Origin: Cordylochernes scorpioides | Lineage: Eukaryota > Arthropoda > Arachnida > Pseudoscorpiones > Chernetidae | Assembly (NCBI GenBank): GCA_030710605.1 | Contig: CP092880.1 | Coordinates: forward strand, 18,723,791-18,787,790 | Direction of reading: 5' to 3' | DNA length: 64,000 bases | Shown: piece by piece, positions 44,085-58,321 of the stretch | Numbering within the stretch: the first letter of the stretch is position 1 | Layout: the number at the start of each line of letters is the position of its first letter | Translations under genes and position numbers: made by a program | Notes under the pieces: generated by a model | What the model was told of the DNA's origin: nothing | Database searches by the model: none | What the model saw: the letters and a program-made list of their open reading frames with translations, nothing else

Positions 44085-45690
44085 TGGACTATTTTCTCAT
44101 CATTATTGATGCTGAACTACTTCTCCAAGGTTTAAAACATCCCATTGTTGATGCTGGGCTACTTCTCCAAAGTTGAAATATCCCATTGTTGATGCTGGGT
44201 TACTTCTCCAAGGTTTAAATATCCCATTGTTGATGCTAGGTTACTTCTCCAAGGTTTAAAACATCCCATTGTTGATGCTGAACTACTTCTCCAAGGTTTA
44301 AATATCCCATTGTTGATGCTGAACTACTCCAAGGTTTAAATATCCCATTTTTGATGCTGGGCTACTTCTCCAAAGTTGAAATATCCCATTGTTGATGCTG
44401 GGTTACTTCTCCAAGGTTTAAATATCCCATTATTGATGCTGAACTACTCCAAGGTTTAAAACATCCCATTGTTGATGCTGGGTTACTTCTCCAAGGTTTA
44501 AATATCCCATTGTTGATGCTGAACTACTTCTCCAAGATTTAAAATATCCCATTGTTGATGCTGGGTTACTTCTCCAAGGTTTAAATATCCCATTGTTGAT
44601 GCTGAACTACTCCAAGGTTTAAATATCCCATTGTTGATGCTGAACTACTTCTCCAAGGTTTAAAATATCCCATTGTTGATGCTGGGCTACTTATCCAAGG
44701 TTTGAATATCCCATTATTGATGCTGAACTACTCCACGGTTTAAATATCCCATTGTTGATGCTGGGTTACTTCTCCAAAGTTGAAATATCCCATTGTTGAT
44801 GCTGGGTTACTTCACCAAGGTTTAAAATATTCCATTGTTGATGCTGGGTTACTTCACCAAGGTTTAAATATCCCATTGTTGATGCTGGGTTACTTCACCA
44901 AGGTTTAAAATATCCTATTGTTGATGCTGGGTTACTTCTCCAAGGTTTAAAATATCCCATTTTTGATGCTGGGTTACTTCACCAAGGTTTAAAATATCCC
45001 ATTTTTGATGCTGGGTTACTTCACCAAGGTTTAAAATATCCTATTGTTGATGCTGGGTTACTTCTCCAAGGTTTAAAATATCCCATTTTTGATGCTGGGT
45101 TACTTCACCAAGGTTTAAAATATCCCATTTTTGATGCTGGGTTACTTCACCAAGGTTTAAAATATCCCATTGTTGATGCTGGGTTACTTCACCAAGGTTT
45201 AAAATATCCCATTTTTGATGCTGGGTTACTTCACCAAGGTTTAAAATATCCCATTGTTGATGCTGGGTTACTTCTCCAAGGTTTAAAATATCCCATTTTT
45301 GATGCTGGGTTACTTCACCAAGGTTTAAAATATCCCATTTTTGATGCTGGGTTACTTCACCAAGGTTTAAAATATCCTATTGTTGATGCTGGGTTACTTC
45401 TCCAAGGTTTAAATATCCCATTGCTGATGCTGGGTTACTTCTCCAAGGTTTAAAATATCCCATTGTTGATGCTGGGTTACTTCACCAAGGTTTAAAATAT
45501 CCCATTTTTGATGCTGGGTTACTTCACCAAGGTTTAAAATATCCCATTGTTGATGCTGGGTTACTTCACCAAGGTTTAAAATATCCTATTGTTGATGCTG
45601 GGTTACTTCTCCAAGGTTTAAAATATCCCATTGCTGATGCTGGGTTACTTCTCCAACGTTTAAAATATCCCATTGCTGATGCTGGACTGA
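44085..45690 (-). repeat. 42-bp minisatellite, mirror copy
   Basis: About 38 units. It is enriched in a GGTGAAG variant (reading on the minus strand) and in 41-base units compared with the left array, so unit order and number differ between arms. Confidence 0.93.
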
Positions 45691-46409
45691 TTCTTCAAAG
45701 AAAGATGCCATTGTTTTCTTCGGGGTTAAAAGATGTCATTGTTGAGGTTATATTATTTCTCTAGGGTTAAAAGATGTCATAGTGGATTTGGGATTATTTA
45801 TCTAAGGTTGAAAGATTCCATTGTTGATACCAGACTTAAATTCAAGATATAAGAAATATTTATAAGAAAGAATTAAAAAAAGCTGTGGAAAAAAGATCCT
45901 GCACTTCCTAAGGATTGAGAGAAGAGCTATTGTTGATATTTGGGAGGGTAAACTACTGGTATTGAGAGATTCCTCAATATGTGATTTATAAGCAAAGATA
46001 TTCATAATAAGATATTGTAATTAATAGGCTAATCCCTTAATAGAATGTTCAAATCTAAAAGCTTGAGGGATGAGTTTCTTTTGCCCGAAAGCTCGAAATA
46101 TATTTATTTGCAAAAGAAACTTATCCCTCAAGCTTTTAGATTTGACCAAGATATTGTATTATATATTTTGATATTAAAATACTCTATCGATATGTATATT
46201 ATTTGGTAGAAAAAAAAAACACAAAAACAAAATATATTCATGTTTTAATATTTATATATATTAAAACATTATGTAAATATAGAATTTTAATAGAGAGGAA
46301 GCCACATTTTTAAACCAGGATGGAACATTCCTCTATAAAATGGGGAGAAGACAACTTTAAATCAAAGAAGGTTGAGCAAAAACACTCCCAAGAATGCAAT
46401 GGACGTTAC

Positions 46410-46465
46410 TTGGTGGTTGGTTTGTTGAAGATCTTTGTCTCCAGGACCTGCTTGTGTTCTTCCAG
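46410..46465 (-). CDS. AKAP9-like: Exon I, mirror copy
   Basis: 56 bases encode LEEHKQVLETKIFNKPTT with acceptor GTTGTGTTGCAG and donor GTAACG. Confidence 0.7.
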
Positions 46466-46527
46466 CTGCAACACAACAATTTACTTTAACTTACACTTCC
46501 TATATATAAGAATATATACCCTATATA

Positions 46528-47145
46528 CAGGGGTCGGTGGAAGGATGGTCTAAACCATTGGATTTCAACCGCTACGACCCGGGTTCGATTCCCGCATTGA
46601 GCACTTTTTTTCTAATTAAAAAAAAAGGTCCAATGGCCCCCGATTCTTTCAAAAATCCAACCCCACCAGCGAGTGTAAGTAACCAAACGGGGCTCTGGCA
46701 CAAAGGTAAGTACAAAGTCGAACTGCTTTTCACATGTGTAGACATGTGGTGCACTTACAGTAAAAAGCAATGCATCGTAATACATAACATTGGAGAGAGA
46801 CAAGCAGAAATATTAACAGATATTAATTCCCTGTGTGTTCAATTAAATAAATCAAGGATCAATCTGGGGATAAGTTTCTTTAAAGAAACAATAGCAGAAA
46901 CATTGGCAAATTTATTCAAGTAGTTCACTAGACACCATTTCTTGCATCCGATTCTTGCTAAAGTCCAACCCCACCAGCGAGTGCAAGTAACCAAACGGAG
47001 CTACTGGCACATTTGTAAGTGAAAAGTCAAACTGCTTTTCACATGTGTAGACATGTGGTGCACTTACAGTAAAAGCAGTCGCCTACTTCTACCCACCACG
47101 ATTATCATGGCCTGTACCATGTGTACTAGGGTATAAGCAAAAAAA
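46528..47145 (+). repeat. Family N SINE, split copy in right arm
   Basis: Head and body (46528-46770) and a second body plus 3' end (about 46948-47145) are separated by unrelated DNA that includes CTGGGGATAAGTTTCTTTAA, text shared with the S hairpin family. Confidence 0.6.
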
Positions 47146-47303
47146 AACTAGACACTACTACTTTCAAGATCTTGACTAAATTAACTAATAAAAAACTAGG
47201 AATTAGTGATCCAAGTTTCCCCCCACAATATCTTCTGTAGGAATCAACTTTCAGGTTCAAAATGGAGAAACAATACTGAAGGTGTATTGGAGAGAACACG
47301 CAC

Positions 47304-47722
47304 CCTATGGACCTTGTCTTGGAGATACCCCGTAGCATGGACCAGCTGTTTCCAGTGCTGCTCCAGCCCCTCCATCTTGTTCTGGAACATGGCATGGAGA
47401 TCCTGGAGCAGCAGGGAGTAGTCTGCCTGTGTGCCTTGATCCACCGAGAGTACGCCCTGATCCATGGATGTCCCATGGTCCACTGAGGGCAAGGCCTGCT
47501 CCATAGATGTTGCACGATCCACCAAGGGCAGTTCTTGCTCTGGAGATGTCCCATTGTCCACCAAGGGCAGGGCCTGCTCCATAGATGTCCCATGGTCCAC
47601 CGAAGGCAGTATCTGCTCCATAGATGTCCCATGGTCCACCGAAGGCAGTATCTGCTCCATAGATGTCCCATGGTCCACCAAGGAAGATGTCCCATGGTTC
47701 ACCGTATCTGCACCCATCCATG
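47304..47722 (-). CDS. AKAP9-like: Exon H, mirror copy, one repeat longer
   Basis: 419 bases against 380 in the left copy: one additional 39-base unit (VDHGTSMEQILPS) with frame kept. The first unit also differs (VNHGTSS here, VNHRVSP left). The donor is GTGCGT instead of GTGGGT. Confidence 0.75.
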
Positions 47723-49474
47723 CTATAAACAACATTACCTACACTGACATTCCAGTTAGAAAAGCCAACTTCCTGAGTGACTGACCTTATGAGAGAGTAT
47801 CTCCAAAAGTGCAACATATTCTTTCCAATCTCCACTCAATCCTATTAGGGTATCAAGCCTGTAGAACTTGTTGATGGTATCTGCTGGGGATGAGTAAATA
47901 TCATCAAAGGAGATTTTGCATTCGTAATGAGAGTTATTGGGTGAAGTAGAATGCATCTGCCTTTGTCACTAAGACTGGGAGCACTACTAAGTAGCAGGTT
48001 GACTTAGCTCCAATATGAAATGGCCGCCTCTGACATGAAGAACAGACGCCATGTGCAGCCACTCCTAACATGGAGTACAGACACTGCTCATCCTGTATCC
48101 CTGGATTAGGAGTCCTTACAGGGTACTATCAGCTGGACCAGCTGAATCCAGGTTTTTTCGCGAGCTTGTTACTGCTCCCCCTCCTCCTTTTTCATCTGGG
48201 TTTGGGACAGGTAAAGGCAGAAGGCAACATGCTTTGTAATATCAATTTATATTAATTAACTGTTGTTTCAAAAAAGAGAGGAATTCAGAATAATGCCGTC
48301 CGTTAAAAAAAAAAAAAAAAAAAAAGACTTAAAGCCAGTTCGAGAGAAACTTCATAATTTGGCATAGAACCACCCTCTTACCCATCAAAAAGAAAGTGGT
48401 AAAGAGAATAATAAAGCACAATTTGGATTATAGATTATAGATATAATGGTAAAAATGGTACAACTAGGTACAAATGGTAAAGAGAATTAAAGGAGAACAA
48501 CAGGCAGTGTGGATTCGAAACATAATACTGGCTTGGAACTGAGCTGTAACTTTTGGGGAATACCATTTATATATTAAGTTGATAAAACACCAGGCCTCCA
48601 GGGATAAGTTTCTTAAAAGATCCCTGGAAGCCTGGTGTTTTTTAACTTACTATTGATACAAGGGAATATTTTATTGAACTCTGTGTTTATATGTTAGATA
48701 GTTTAGAGGTCTAACTGCAATCAGGACCTTGGTTCAAAACCTGTATTAGAACATTCTTAATAAATTACTTCAATGATCACTGGTTTTATTACACAAGTCC
48801 AACCTCCTCACTATGTATAAGCAACCAATTGGGGCTCTGGCAACTTGTAAGTACAGATGTTGAAATACCTCTCCATGTATATATAGACATGAAACGACTT
48901 TAAATTATTTATTTTTCAGCCAAATTTTTATATTCTTGAGATAGCAACAATTCTAAAAACACAAGCCCAGTTTATAGTCCAAGAATTGCATAGCTGAATT
49001 AAGAAGATAATATCCAAAAAAAGAAAAGAGTAATAATGAAGCACAATTTGGATTATACAACAACAACAAAAAGCTTTATTAAGACCTTTAAGTCTTATAC
49101 AGATTTTCCAAGCAGAAATATAGAATACATGCAAGAAAAACAGTAATAGTACCTTAATGGTAATATGATATTTATATACAGGAAAAATTATATAAAGACA
49201 ATCAAGCTAATAGATTAGTCTGGGTAAATTGGAGGAAAAAAAATTTATTATACATAAATTTACCACGGATTCACCGCAAATGAAGGTAGTTTGGATTATA
49301 GATTAAAGCTACAAGAAAATAATCCAAATAAATTAATAGTGTGTGACATTTCGGTAACACATCATGATGATGGTAACAACGCTGTTACCGAAATGTCAAA
49401 CACTATTAATTTATTTGGATTAGGTCTTATTTTCTTGTAGAAAAGAGAAGTGAAACTGACTGAAGGAGAATTAC

Positions 49475-49536
49475 CTGGAGTATCCACAGAGGATGACAGG
49501 TCAATGTACAGGATCTGTTGGTGTTGAGGAGTAAAC
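49475..49536 (-). CDS. AKAP9-like: Exon G, mirror copy
   Basis: 62 bases encode FTPQHQQILYIDLSSSVDTP with acceptor TTCAGCAG and donor GTAATT, phases as in the left copy. Confidence 0.75.
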
Positions 49537-52449
49537 CTGCTGAACAAATTACAATATTAGAGTCGAACAATTGATGTACTGGGTCAATTTCTTTAAAATC
49601 CTGGGTAAAATGGCAGCAATTTAAATACTAACTTGAGATAAGGTTTGATTATATTGGGTTGTAAAGAAAGTTGGTTCGGTTTTATTTGACAATTTTATTT
49701 ACATATAAAAACATTAATTATAACAATTAATTAATCAATTATGTATTCTCTGTTATTATTTATGACCTCCTCCCAACGTTCCACTAGTTTGTTGATGCTG
49801 TTCCGCCAAAAATCGCCCGGTCTGGTGTCGAAGAATTTGTTGGGCCAGGTTTTGAGGTCCTCTTCATCATCGAAGGTAGTGCCTCTCGAATATGGTTTGA
49901 CAAAAGAATAGAAACACAAGGTGTGTGATATACAGTAAAACCTCCATGAGAGGACACCCTGCTAGCAGACACCTCTCTACAAAGGACAGTTTTCATTTGA
50001 AAATTTACCATTTTTACAATTTAGCAACTCTCTGGTAAGAGGACACCTCTCCCTAAAGGACACTTTGGCTTTGCAATTAGATGTCCTTTACAGGGAGGTT
50101 CTACTATACTATCTTGATAAGGTACAATTTGGATGATAGATTAGAAACACAAGGTGTGATATACAATAGAACCTCCATGAGAGGACACTCACGCTAGAGG
50201 ACACCTCTCTACAAAGAACAGTTTTTCATCGCCAAAATTACCATTTTTATAATTTAGCAACTCTCCGGTAAGAGGACACCTCTCCCTAAAGGACACTTTG
50301 GCTCTGCAATTGGGTGTCCTTTACAGGGAGGTTCTACTATACTAGCTTGATAAGGTACAATTTGTATGATAGATTAGAAACACAAGGTGTGATATATCAA
50401 AGAATACTCTGTAGAATGTGAACTCTGTATTCTGATATCTATCATCATCTACATTGATACCTCTCATGTTGGCCAATGTTAAAACATTCTTTTTTTTTTT
50501 TTGGGCTTATCCCTAGTACATGTGGTACAGGTCATGATAATCATGGTGGGTAGAAGTAGGCGACTGCTTTTACTGTAAGTGCACCATATGTCTACACATG
50601 TGAAAAGCAGTTTGACTTTGCCGAATGTGCCAGAGCCCCGTTTTGGTTACTTGCACACACTGGTGGGGTTGGACTTTTGCAAGAATCGGGGGCCATTGGA
50701 GCATTTTTATTATTATATTATTAAACATTCCTGTAAATTGGAATGTAAATAAATACCTATTATATTACTGTGTGATCGGGGGTTGCATAATTGTACAAGA
50801 TACTAAACAAGCTAATAAATCCAAATACAGTAGAACCTCTCTGTAAAGAACACCTAATTGCAGAGCCAAAGTGTCGATAAGGCACAATTTGGATTATAGA
50901 TTATAAACACAAGGTAATAAGACCAAATCCAAATAAATAAATAGTGTGTGACGTTTCGGTAACAGCGTTGTAACACACTTGATAACAGTAACTATTTAAA
51001 AACATGCTGTGGTAAAATTTCTCATTCAGTACTTTTGTCTGAAGATGGTAACAACGCTGTTACCGAAACGTCACACACTATTTATTTATTTGGATTTGGT
51101 CTTATTACCTTGTGTTTAGAGCCAAAGTGTCCTTTAGGGAGAGGTGTCCTCTTACCGGAGAGTTGCTAAATAGTAAAAAAATGTTATTTTTGCAAATGAA
51201 AACTGTCCTTTGTAGAGAGGTGTCCTCTAGTGCAAGTGTCCTCTCATGGAGATTATACTGTACAATAAATAGTATGTGATGTAGCTAGCCAGTATTTAGA
51301 GACAGTACTGGGTACACAACCCTGGTAGCTCTCAGTATTGGTAGGAAGATGAAGTTACAGACCAGAATCTTGTAGCACAGTTATGTAACTGAATAAATAT
51401 GTTTCTGTTGTTGTTGTTTCTTGTCCCCTTGTGTGAAGATTACACGAATTCCATCAGTTCATGCTCCTTGAGCTGTTTAATGATAAGCAGCAGCCTCTCC
51501 CAAAGGTCCTGTTTAGTGCATCTAATGCAAGCCAAAATGTGTTCTGGAGCTGCAGGTAAATATGTTTCTTGATGATATATGCACTGCTAGGAACAGCACT
51601 GCAACAGTTGAACATTGCTATAATAAACACAAGGTAATAAGACCAAATCCAAATAAATAAATAGTCTGTGACGTTTCGATAACAGCGTTAGGAAACGTCA
51701 CACACTATTTATTTATTTGGATTTGGTCTTATTACCTTGTGTTTATAGTCTATAATCCAAATTGTGTCTTATCATTGCTATAATAACATCAGTTGGTTGC
51801 CCAAAATGTGGCTTGACACCTGCAGCTCCAGAACACATTTTGGCTTGTATTAGATGCACTAAACAGGACCTTTGGTAGAGGCTGCTGCTTATCATAAAAC
51901 AGCTTGAGGAGCATGAACTCATGGAATTTATGTAATCTTTGCACAAGAGGATAAGAAACAGCAACAACATCAGTTGGAACTTAGGCTTAATGATCTTATA
52001 CACCTCATTATTACCTTCATTAGACAAAGTACTAAATAAAAATGTGTCTGATGATGGTTATAGTGTTGTTACTGAAACGTTACAAACATTTCAATAATTT
52101 GGAGATTTGGTCTTGTTACCTTTTGATATTCTAATCTATAATCCAAATTAGGAGAGGCTGCTGCTTATCATAAAACAGGTCGAGGAGCATGAACTCATGG
52201 AATTTGTGTAATCTTTACACAAGGGGAAAAGAAACAACACATAATCCAAATTGTACCTAATCATGTGGAAGTAAGACAACGCGTAACATTTTGGAGTAAG
52301 TTTTTGACTATTCAGACTTAAAGTTAGAAGACCAATATTTATTTTGGCCAATTAACCTTAATGAAAGCAAGCAAGGCTATTCAGACCTGAGAGATGGTGA
52401 TGGGTAAGCAGACATCAATGTAGGGAGAGGGGATTGTCCTACTACTCAC

Positions 52450-55400
52450 CTCTTTAGGAAGTGATCGGTGGAGTGCTCGACTTGCTGAAGATTGGTCTGC
52501 AGGGTGGCACACACCTCCTGGAGCAGTGCTGGAGAAACCTGGTCTTTCATCCTTCCATACAGTTCCTGTTGGAGTCTCTGGGTAGTTTCTAGATAGTGCT
52601 TCTTGAGCTCAGTCAGCCCACTGCTGAGGTAGGCCTGGAGCTCTTCAGTCCGAGGATCCTGCAGAGTACTCTTCTGGCTGGACTTCTTGAGGTCCTCAAG
52701 TCTTTGGCTGAACTCGGACTTCTCCTTTTGGAGAGTCTCCAGTTCTAATTTGGCACTTTCTCTCTGAACTTCCAGCTCTTCAACCTCCTTCTGGGAAGTC
52801 TCTGCGTGCTCTGTTAGTGAAGCAACAAGGGCTTCCAGTTTTAACTTGTTGGCGTGAAGATCCTCAAGAGCACTTAGAAGTTCCTCCCTGGATATTTTAA
52901 TAGCTTCTATTTGTTTAATTAATTCTTCTTTTTCTCTCCAAAGAGATTCTAAAGCTTGATTTATCTCTAGTTTTTTGTTAAGAAGAGAATCTACCTCTGT
53001 CTGTAGATTCAATTTTGATTTTTCTAAATCTTCTAGTTCCCCATTCATATCTGCTAAATGGGTGTGGTGAACTTTTGTTATCACTGACTGCTGCACTTCT
53101 TGTTTCAAGGTAGATATTTCTAGGTCTGCATTTTGTTTGTAAACTTGGAACTCTCTGAAAAGTAGAGCCTGTTCATCCTCTGATTTTTCTTGTAGAGCTT
53201 GTAGTGCAGCATGGTGGGCTTCCTCTAGTTGCTTCTTCTTTGCTTCCTCGTTTGTTTGAAGAGATTTAATCTTCTCTGTAAACTCCAGAGTAAGCTGTTC
53301 AACTTGGGATGATGCTTTGACTTCCATAGCAGACAATTCCATTTCCAGATCCTGCACCTTGTCCTCGAGTTCCTTTAAGATTTCATTGTGATGCTCTAGG
53401 AGGCTTTGCCTGTCTTTCTCGAAAGATTGTCTTTGAGCATTTATCTCAGCCGTATGTTTGGCTATTAGCTCATTCACTTTGGCCACTTGCTCTGAGCAGA
53501 GTGAGCTGATCTTGGCTGAATACCTCTCCTCCATCTGTCTCCTCACCAGCTCCACCCCGTCCTGAGGATAATGGTTCTCTGAGAGGACCTGCCGACCTGA
53601 GTTCTCTCTGATGGCCTTCTGAAGAAGGTCCTCTTTCTCTAGTAGGACCTTGCTCAGCTTGCTGTTCTTCTTTGTCAGCAGCTTTATAGTGGAGTTCAGG
53701 GCTTCAGTCTCTAGAGAATAGTCCGTCTTCAAGGCAGAAATCTTTTGAGCTGCGTTATTCAGCAGCTTCACATTTGACTCAAATTTAGACTTGAACTCCT
53801 GAGCCTCTTTTTGATATTTCTTACAGAGCTCTTCCAGTTCAAGGTAGCTGGTCTCATCAAGAGCGATTAGTTTCTGGCTAGAGTCCTCGTGGAATGATAG
53901 CTCAGTGTTGACACAGGTCTCATGGGTATCTGCCATATCGCACTGCACATGAGCAGAGGTGTAAGACTTAGCTGTCAGTTCGTGGAGCCTGGCTTCGGAC
54001 TGGTTCCTCTCTTGGGTCAATATGGCCAGCTGGTCCTCACAGATGGAGAGCTGTCTCTTCAACTCCACCATCTGCTCAATGAGCTCCTCCTGCTCTTTCT
54101 GGTGGAAGGAATCTTTCTCCTGTAGCTCCAGTTGGTGTTTCTCCACAAACTCCTGGGTCAGATGCTGGATTTGGAGGGCATGTTTGTCCACCATGCTGCA
54201 GCTCACCTGCTCCACATGTTGAGAATGGTTGTTGTTCAGATCCAAAATCTTAGCTTCATATTCCGATGCCATTTGTCTTCTGACTTGTTCAAGTTCTTGT
54301 TCCTGCTGATGCAGAAGTTCTTCCATATCTCTGGAATGCTGACTTTGTAAGTGTTCGGTACACTTGGCTACTTCAGCTTCCATCACTTCCTGTCTGGTGG
54401 CAGTAAGTTCTCTGTGTAATCTCTCTTCCATCTCCTGCTGGAGTCGGAGGAGTTCCTCTCCATGTTGGTGCCTCAGGTCCGCAATTTCAAGTTGGTGTTT
54501 TTCACTCAAACTCTGATTATATGAAGTGAGTTCAGAATCCTTTTCCTCTGTCATTTGTTTCTGTAAGGCTGTCAAATTTTGGACATGTTCTTCCTCCAGT
54601 TTCTGCTTCAATTCTGAAATGTCACTTTCATATTTCTGAGATAGTTTATGGCAGATTTTTTCCAGTTCTTGCCCATGTTGTGAAGCCATGGCTTGGGTTT
54701 GTTCCTGAAGGTTTAGTTGGTGATCTGCATTAAGTTTCTCCCTGAGCTCATCCAATTCCAGTTGGTGAAGTTCCTGGAGAGCCTGGAGCTTCCTCTCAAA
54801 GGTTTCATTGATGGAGACAATCTCCTCTTGAAGAGATTGGATGGAGAGATGTTTAGAGTGGAGGTCTGAGAGGGCCTCTTGAAGTTTGGAGTTGGCTTCG
54901 GTGTTGGACTCACTGAGCCTGGCTTCTGACTCGCGGGAGGAAGCCTCCAGATGTTGGATACGCAGTGTAAACTTGGCACAATCGGCTTCATAATCCTTAC
55001 ATAACTGCTGAAACTCTAAGCTTTCTTTCTGGGATGATGAGAGCATGTCATTTACTGACTCCAGCTCCTCCTGGAGAGAATGGCACTTGTCATCAGCCTG
55101 CTTCAGCGAGACAGCCTGCTCATCTGAAACCCTCTGCCATTCCGCATTGTCTTGTTGGAATTTCCTGATGGTCTCCTCCATGACTAGCCTATCTTGCTGC
55201 ATGGATAGGAGGCGATTCTCCATTTCTGTTCTTTCACTCTGGGCATCTCTCCGGATGGACTCCTGCTGGGAGAGGGACTCAGTCTTCTCCTGTTCCAGGG
55301 ATTCAAGCAGTCCCTGGATGTGGATCAGATGGGAGGACTTGTTGGAGAGCTCGTACTCCAAGGAGGCAATGTGGTTCCGGCAACTCTGGTGCTCTTGTAG

Positions 55401-55502
55401 CTGGTGGAGAAGGCTGTTCAGGTGCTGGTTGAGGACATCTCCAGCACTGGCCGGGGCTCCTGGAGTTGGAGGAGGGGAGTGGAGCCCATTCTTCACACAC
55501 AC
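52450..55502 (-). CDS. AKAP9-like: Exon F, mirror copy (giant coiled-coil exon)
   Basis: About 1018 codons in one open frame, the same length as the left copy, with six residue differences (for example LVMEE for LAMEE, EQAVS for EQAAS, LVRRQ for LVRTQ). Such a long frame kept intact in both arms means neither copy has decayed. The 5' border is as uncertain as in the left copy. Confidence 0.85.
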
Positions 55503-58195
55503 ATATCCTTGTAAACTGTTCTGGACATTCCTTTTTTTTTTAGAGAGAAATCACACTCCAATAGAACTGATTCTTTTCAATTTTTTAAATATTATTTTAA
55601 CATTTCAAAACTAAAGCAATGACAGAGAAGAGAGAAACACAAGGTAATAAGACCAAATCCAAATAAATAAATAGTGTGTGACGTTTCGGTAACAATGCTA
55701 TCTTATTACCTTGTGTTTCTAAATCTATAATCCAAATTGTGCCTTATCAGAGAAGAGAGAAAGTCAGGCAGGTTTGTTAGAAACCAGTTTCCATAATCTC
55801 AACAGTTGGGTCTCTCAGAAGTAGATAATACCTAGGTTAGTATGTACCAAAAGCTTTATTAAAATTATTATCCTGTGATGCCCACCATAGCTAGCAACTG
55901 CTTTTACTGCAAGTGCCCCCCATGTCTTCGTTGTTGTTGTTGTCGTGTCCAATGAAGAGCCTCAGACGTCTCCATACATCTCTATCACAGCAGTCGCAAT
56001 GCCCATCATAACTAGCAACTGCTTTCACTGCAAGTACCCCCCATGTCTTCGTTGTTGTTGTTGTCGTGTCCAATGAAGAGTCTCAGACGTCTCCATACAT
56101 TTCTATCACAGCAGTCGCAATGTCCACTATCTTTGGTGTGTATACTGTATTGTTGTTGTTGTCGTGTCCAATGAAGAGCCTCAGACGTCTCCATTCATCT
56201 CTATCACAGCAGTCGCAATGTCCACTATCTTTGGTGTATATACTGTATTGTTGTTGTTGTCGTGTCCAATGAAGAGCCTCAGACGTCTCCATACATTTCT
56301 ATCACAGCAGCAGCAATGTCCACTATCTTTGCTCTTCATTGGAAAATGGGTGCTGTTGCCACGTTAGTCACCTTAGAAACGAACCAGAATTTGGTCGAAT
56401 ATTCCAAGGGTCCAGGGGGGACCGCAGAGGAGTATGGTCGGACTTCTCCCCCCCCCATGTCTACACAGGTAGAAAGCAGTTCGACTTTTGCACTTACAAA
56501 TGTGCCAAAGTCCTGTTGGGTTACTTGCACTCACTGGTGGGGTTGAACTTTGGTAAGAATTGGGAACCCTTGAAGCATTTTTTCCTTAAAAAAAAAAGTG
56601 TCCAATACAGGATTTAATCCTAGGTCGTGGCAGTTGGAAATCAATGGTTTATACAACTTACCCACTGACCCCCCCATACCAAAAGCTTCTTCTTCTTCTT
56701 TCTTATCTCCACTCAATCACACTAAGGTATCAAGCTTGTAAAGCTTGAGATTTTTGATGGTGTCTGCCGGGGAAGAGTAGAGCTCATCAATGGATGAGTC
56801 AATACAGTCAATAATATGTCTTGAGGTTGCAGGCTGAGAATATATAATACCAAAAGCTGATGTATCAGAGTTTGAACACTATCAAACATTTGTGTAGCTA
56901 AAGTGATTTTTTTCACTATGATTTTTTTTACCTTGTGTTTACAATAAGGTTGGATATCTTGTGTGGCAAAACATTCAAAGTGTTCTTTCACAGTACAGAT
57001 ATTTTGCCTGCTGATTGACTAAAATTTATCTAGTGAAATGATAAGGCACAATTTGGATTATAGATTATAAACACATGGTAATAAAGATCAAATCCAAATA
57101 GTGTGTGTGATGTTTCTGTAACAGCATTGTTACCATCTTCAGACAAAAGTACTGAATGATTTCATCAGTATCATTCAAAAATAAAAGTTCCCAATGTGGG
57201 AATCGAACCTAGGTCATAGCAGTCGAAAACCAACAGTTTATACAATCCTTCCACTGACCCCCTACGTTTAGAAGGTTTGTTTATGAATTGCTTACTGTCT
57301 CTATTGATAAGGGATAGTACTCCCAATTGATAAGTACTGAAGCCAAGGACTTCCTGATATTCTAAGTATGGAGTGGATTGATGGAATACTATTGTTGATA
57401 AGGCACAATTTGGATTATAGATTATCAACACAAAGTAATAAGAACAAATCCAAAAGTTTCAGCATTTTTGTCTGAAGATGGTAACAACTCTGTTATCGAA
57501 ACATCACAGATTATTTATTTAATTGGATTTGGTCTTATTACCTTGTGTTGAATACTATTGTTGTTTACTGTCTCTATTGATAAGTGATGGTAGTCCCAAT
57601 TGTAATGCCAAGACCTTCCTGAGAGGCTAAGCAGGGAATGGATTAATGGATTACTATTGTTGTTTACTGTATCTATTGATAAGTGAGCAGCGTTTGTACT
57701 CCATGTTAGGAGTAGCTGCACATGGTGTCTGTTCCTCATGTCAGAGGTGGCTATTTCTTTTGGAGCTAAGTCGGCCTGCGACTGAGTAGTGCTCCCAGTC
57801 TTAATGACAAAGGCAGACGCATTCTACTTCACCCAGTCATGATGGTTGTCAAACAGACACCATCAAGGGTCACAACTTGATATCCTAATATGATTGAGTG
57901 GAGATAAGAAAGAAGAAGAAGATAAGTGAGGGTAGTGCCAATTGATGATGCTAAGACTTCCTGAGAGTCTAAGCATGGAATGGATTAAAGGAAAACTATT
58001 GTTGTTTACTGTTTCTATCGATAAAAGATGGTAGTTCCAATTGATGATGTGAAGAAGCATGGAATGGATTGATGGAATACTATTGTTGTTTACTGTATCT
58101 ATTGATAAGAGAGGGTAGTCCCAATTGATGATGTGAAGTAGCATGGAATGGATTAATGGCAAAGTTTGAGTCAACTCCAGCAGGGTCCAACCTAC

Positions 58196-58321
58196 CCCGC
58201 CTAGCTGCTGCACCAGACCCCAGATGGCATCCCGGAACTGCTGGTTCTCACTCCGTACAGCCAAGATTTCTTCCAATGGAATACCTCCCTGGGAATGGTA
58301 CTGGTTGAGGATCTCTGTGGC
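58196..58321 (-). CDS. AKAP9-like: Exon E, mirror copy
   Basis: 126 bases encode ATEILNQYHSQGG to WGLVQQLGG with acceptor GTCTGCAG and donor GTAGGT, the same as the left copy. Confidence 0.75.

Noticed and set aside
47126-47695. Overlapping Trp-rich and Gly-rich frames across exon H
   Set aside because: Alternate frames of the 39-bp coding repeat. Only the VDHGTSMEQ frame joins neighbouring exons in phase.
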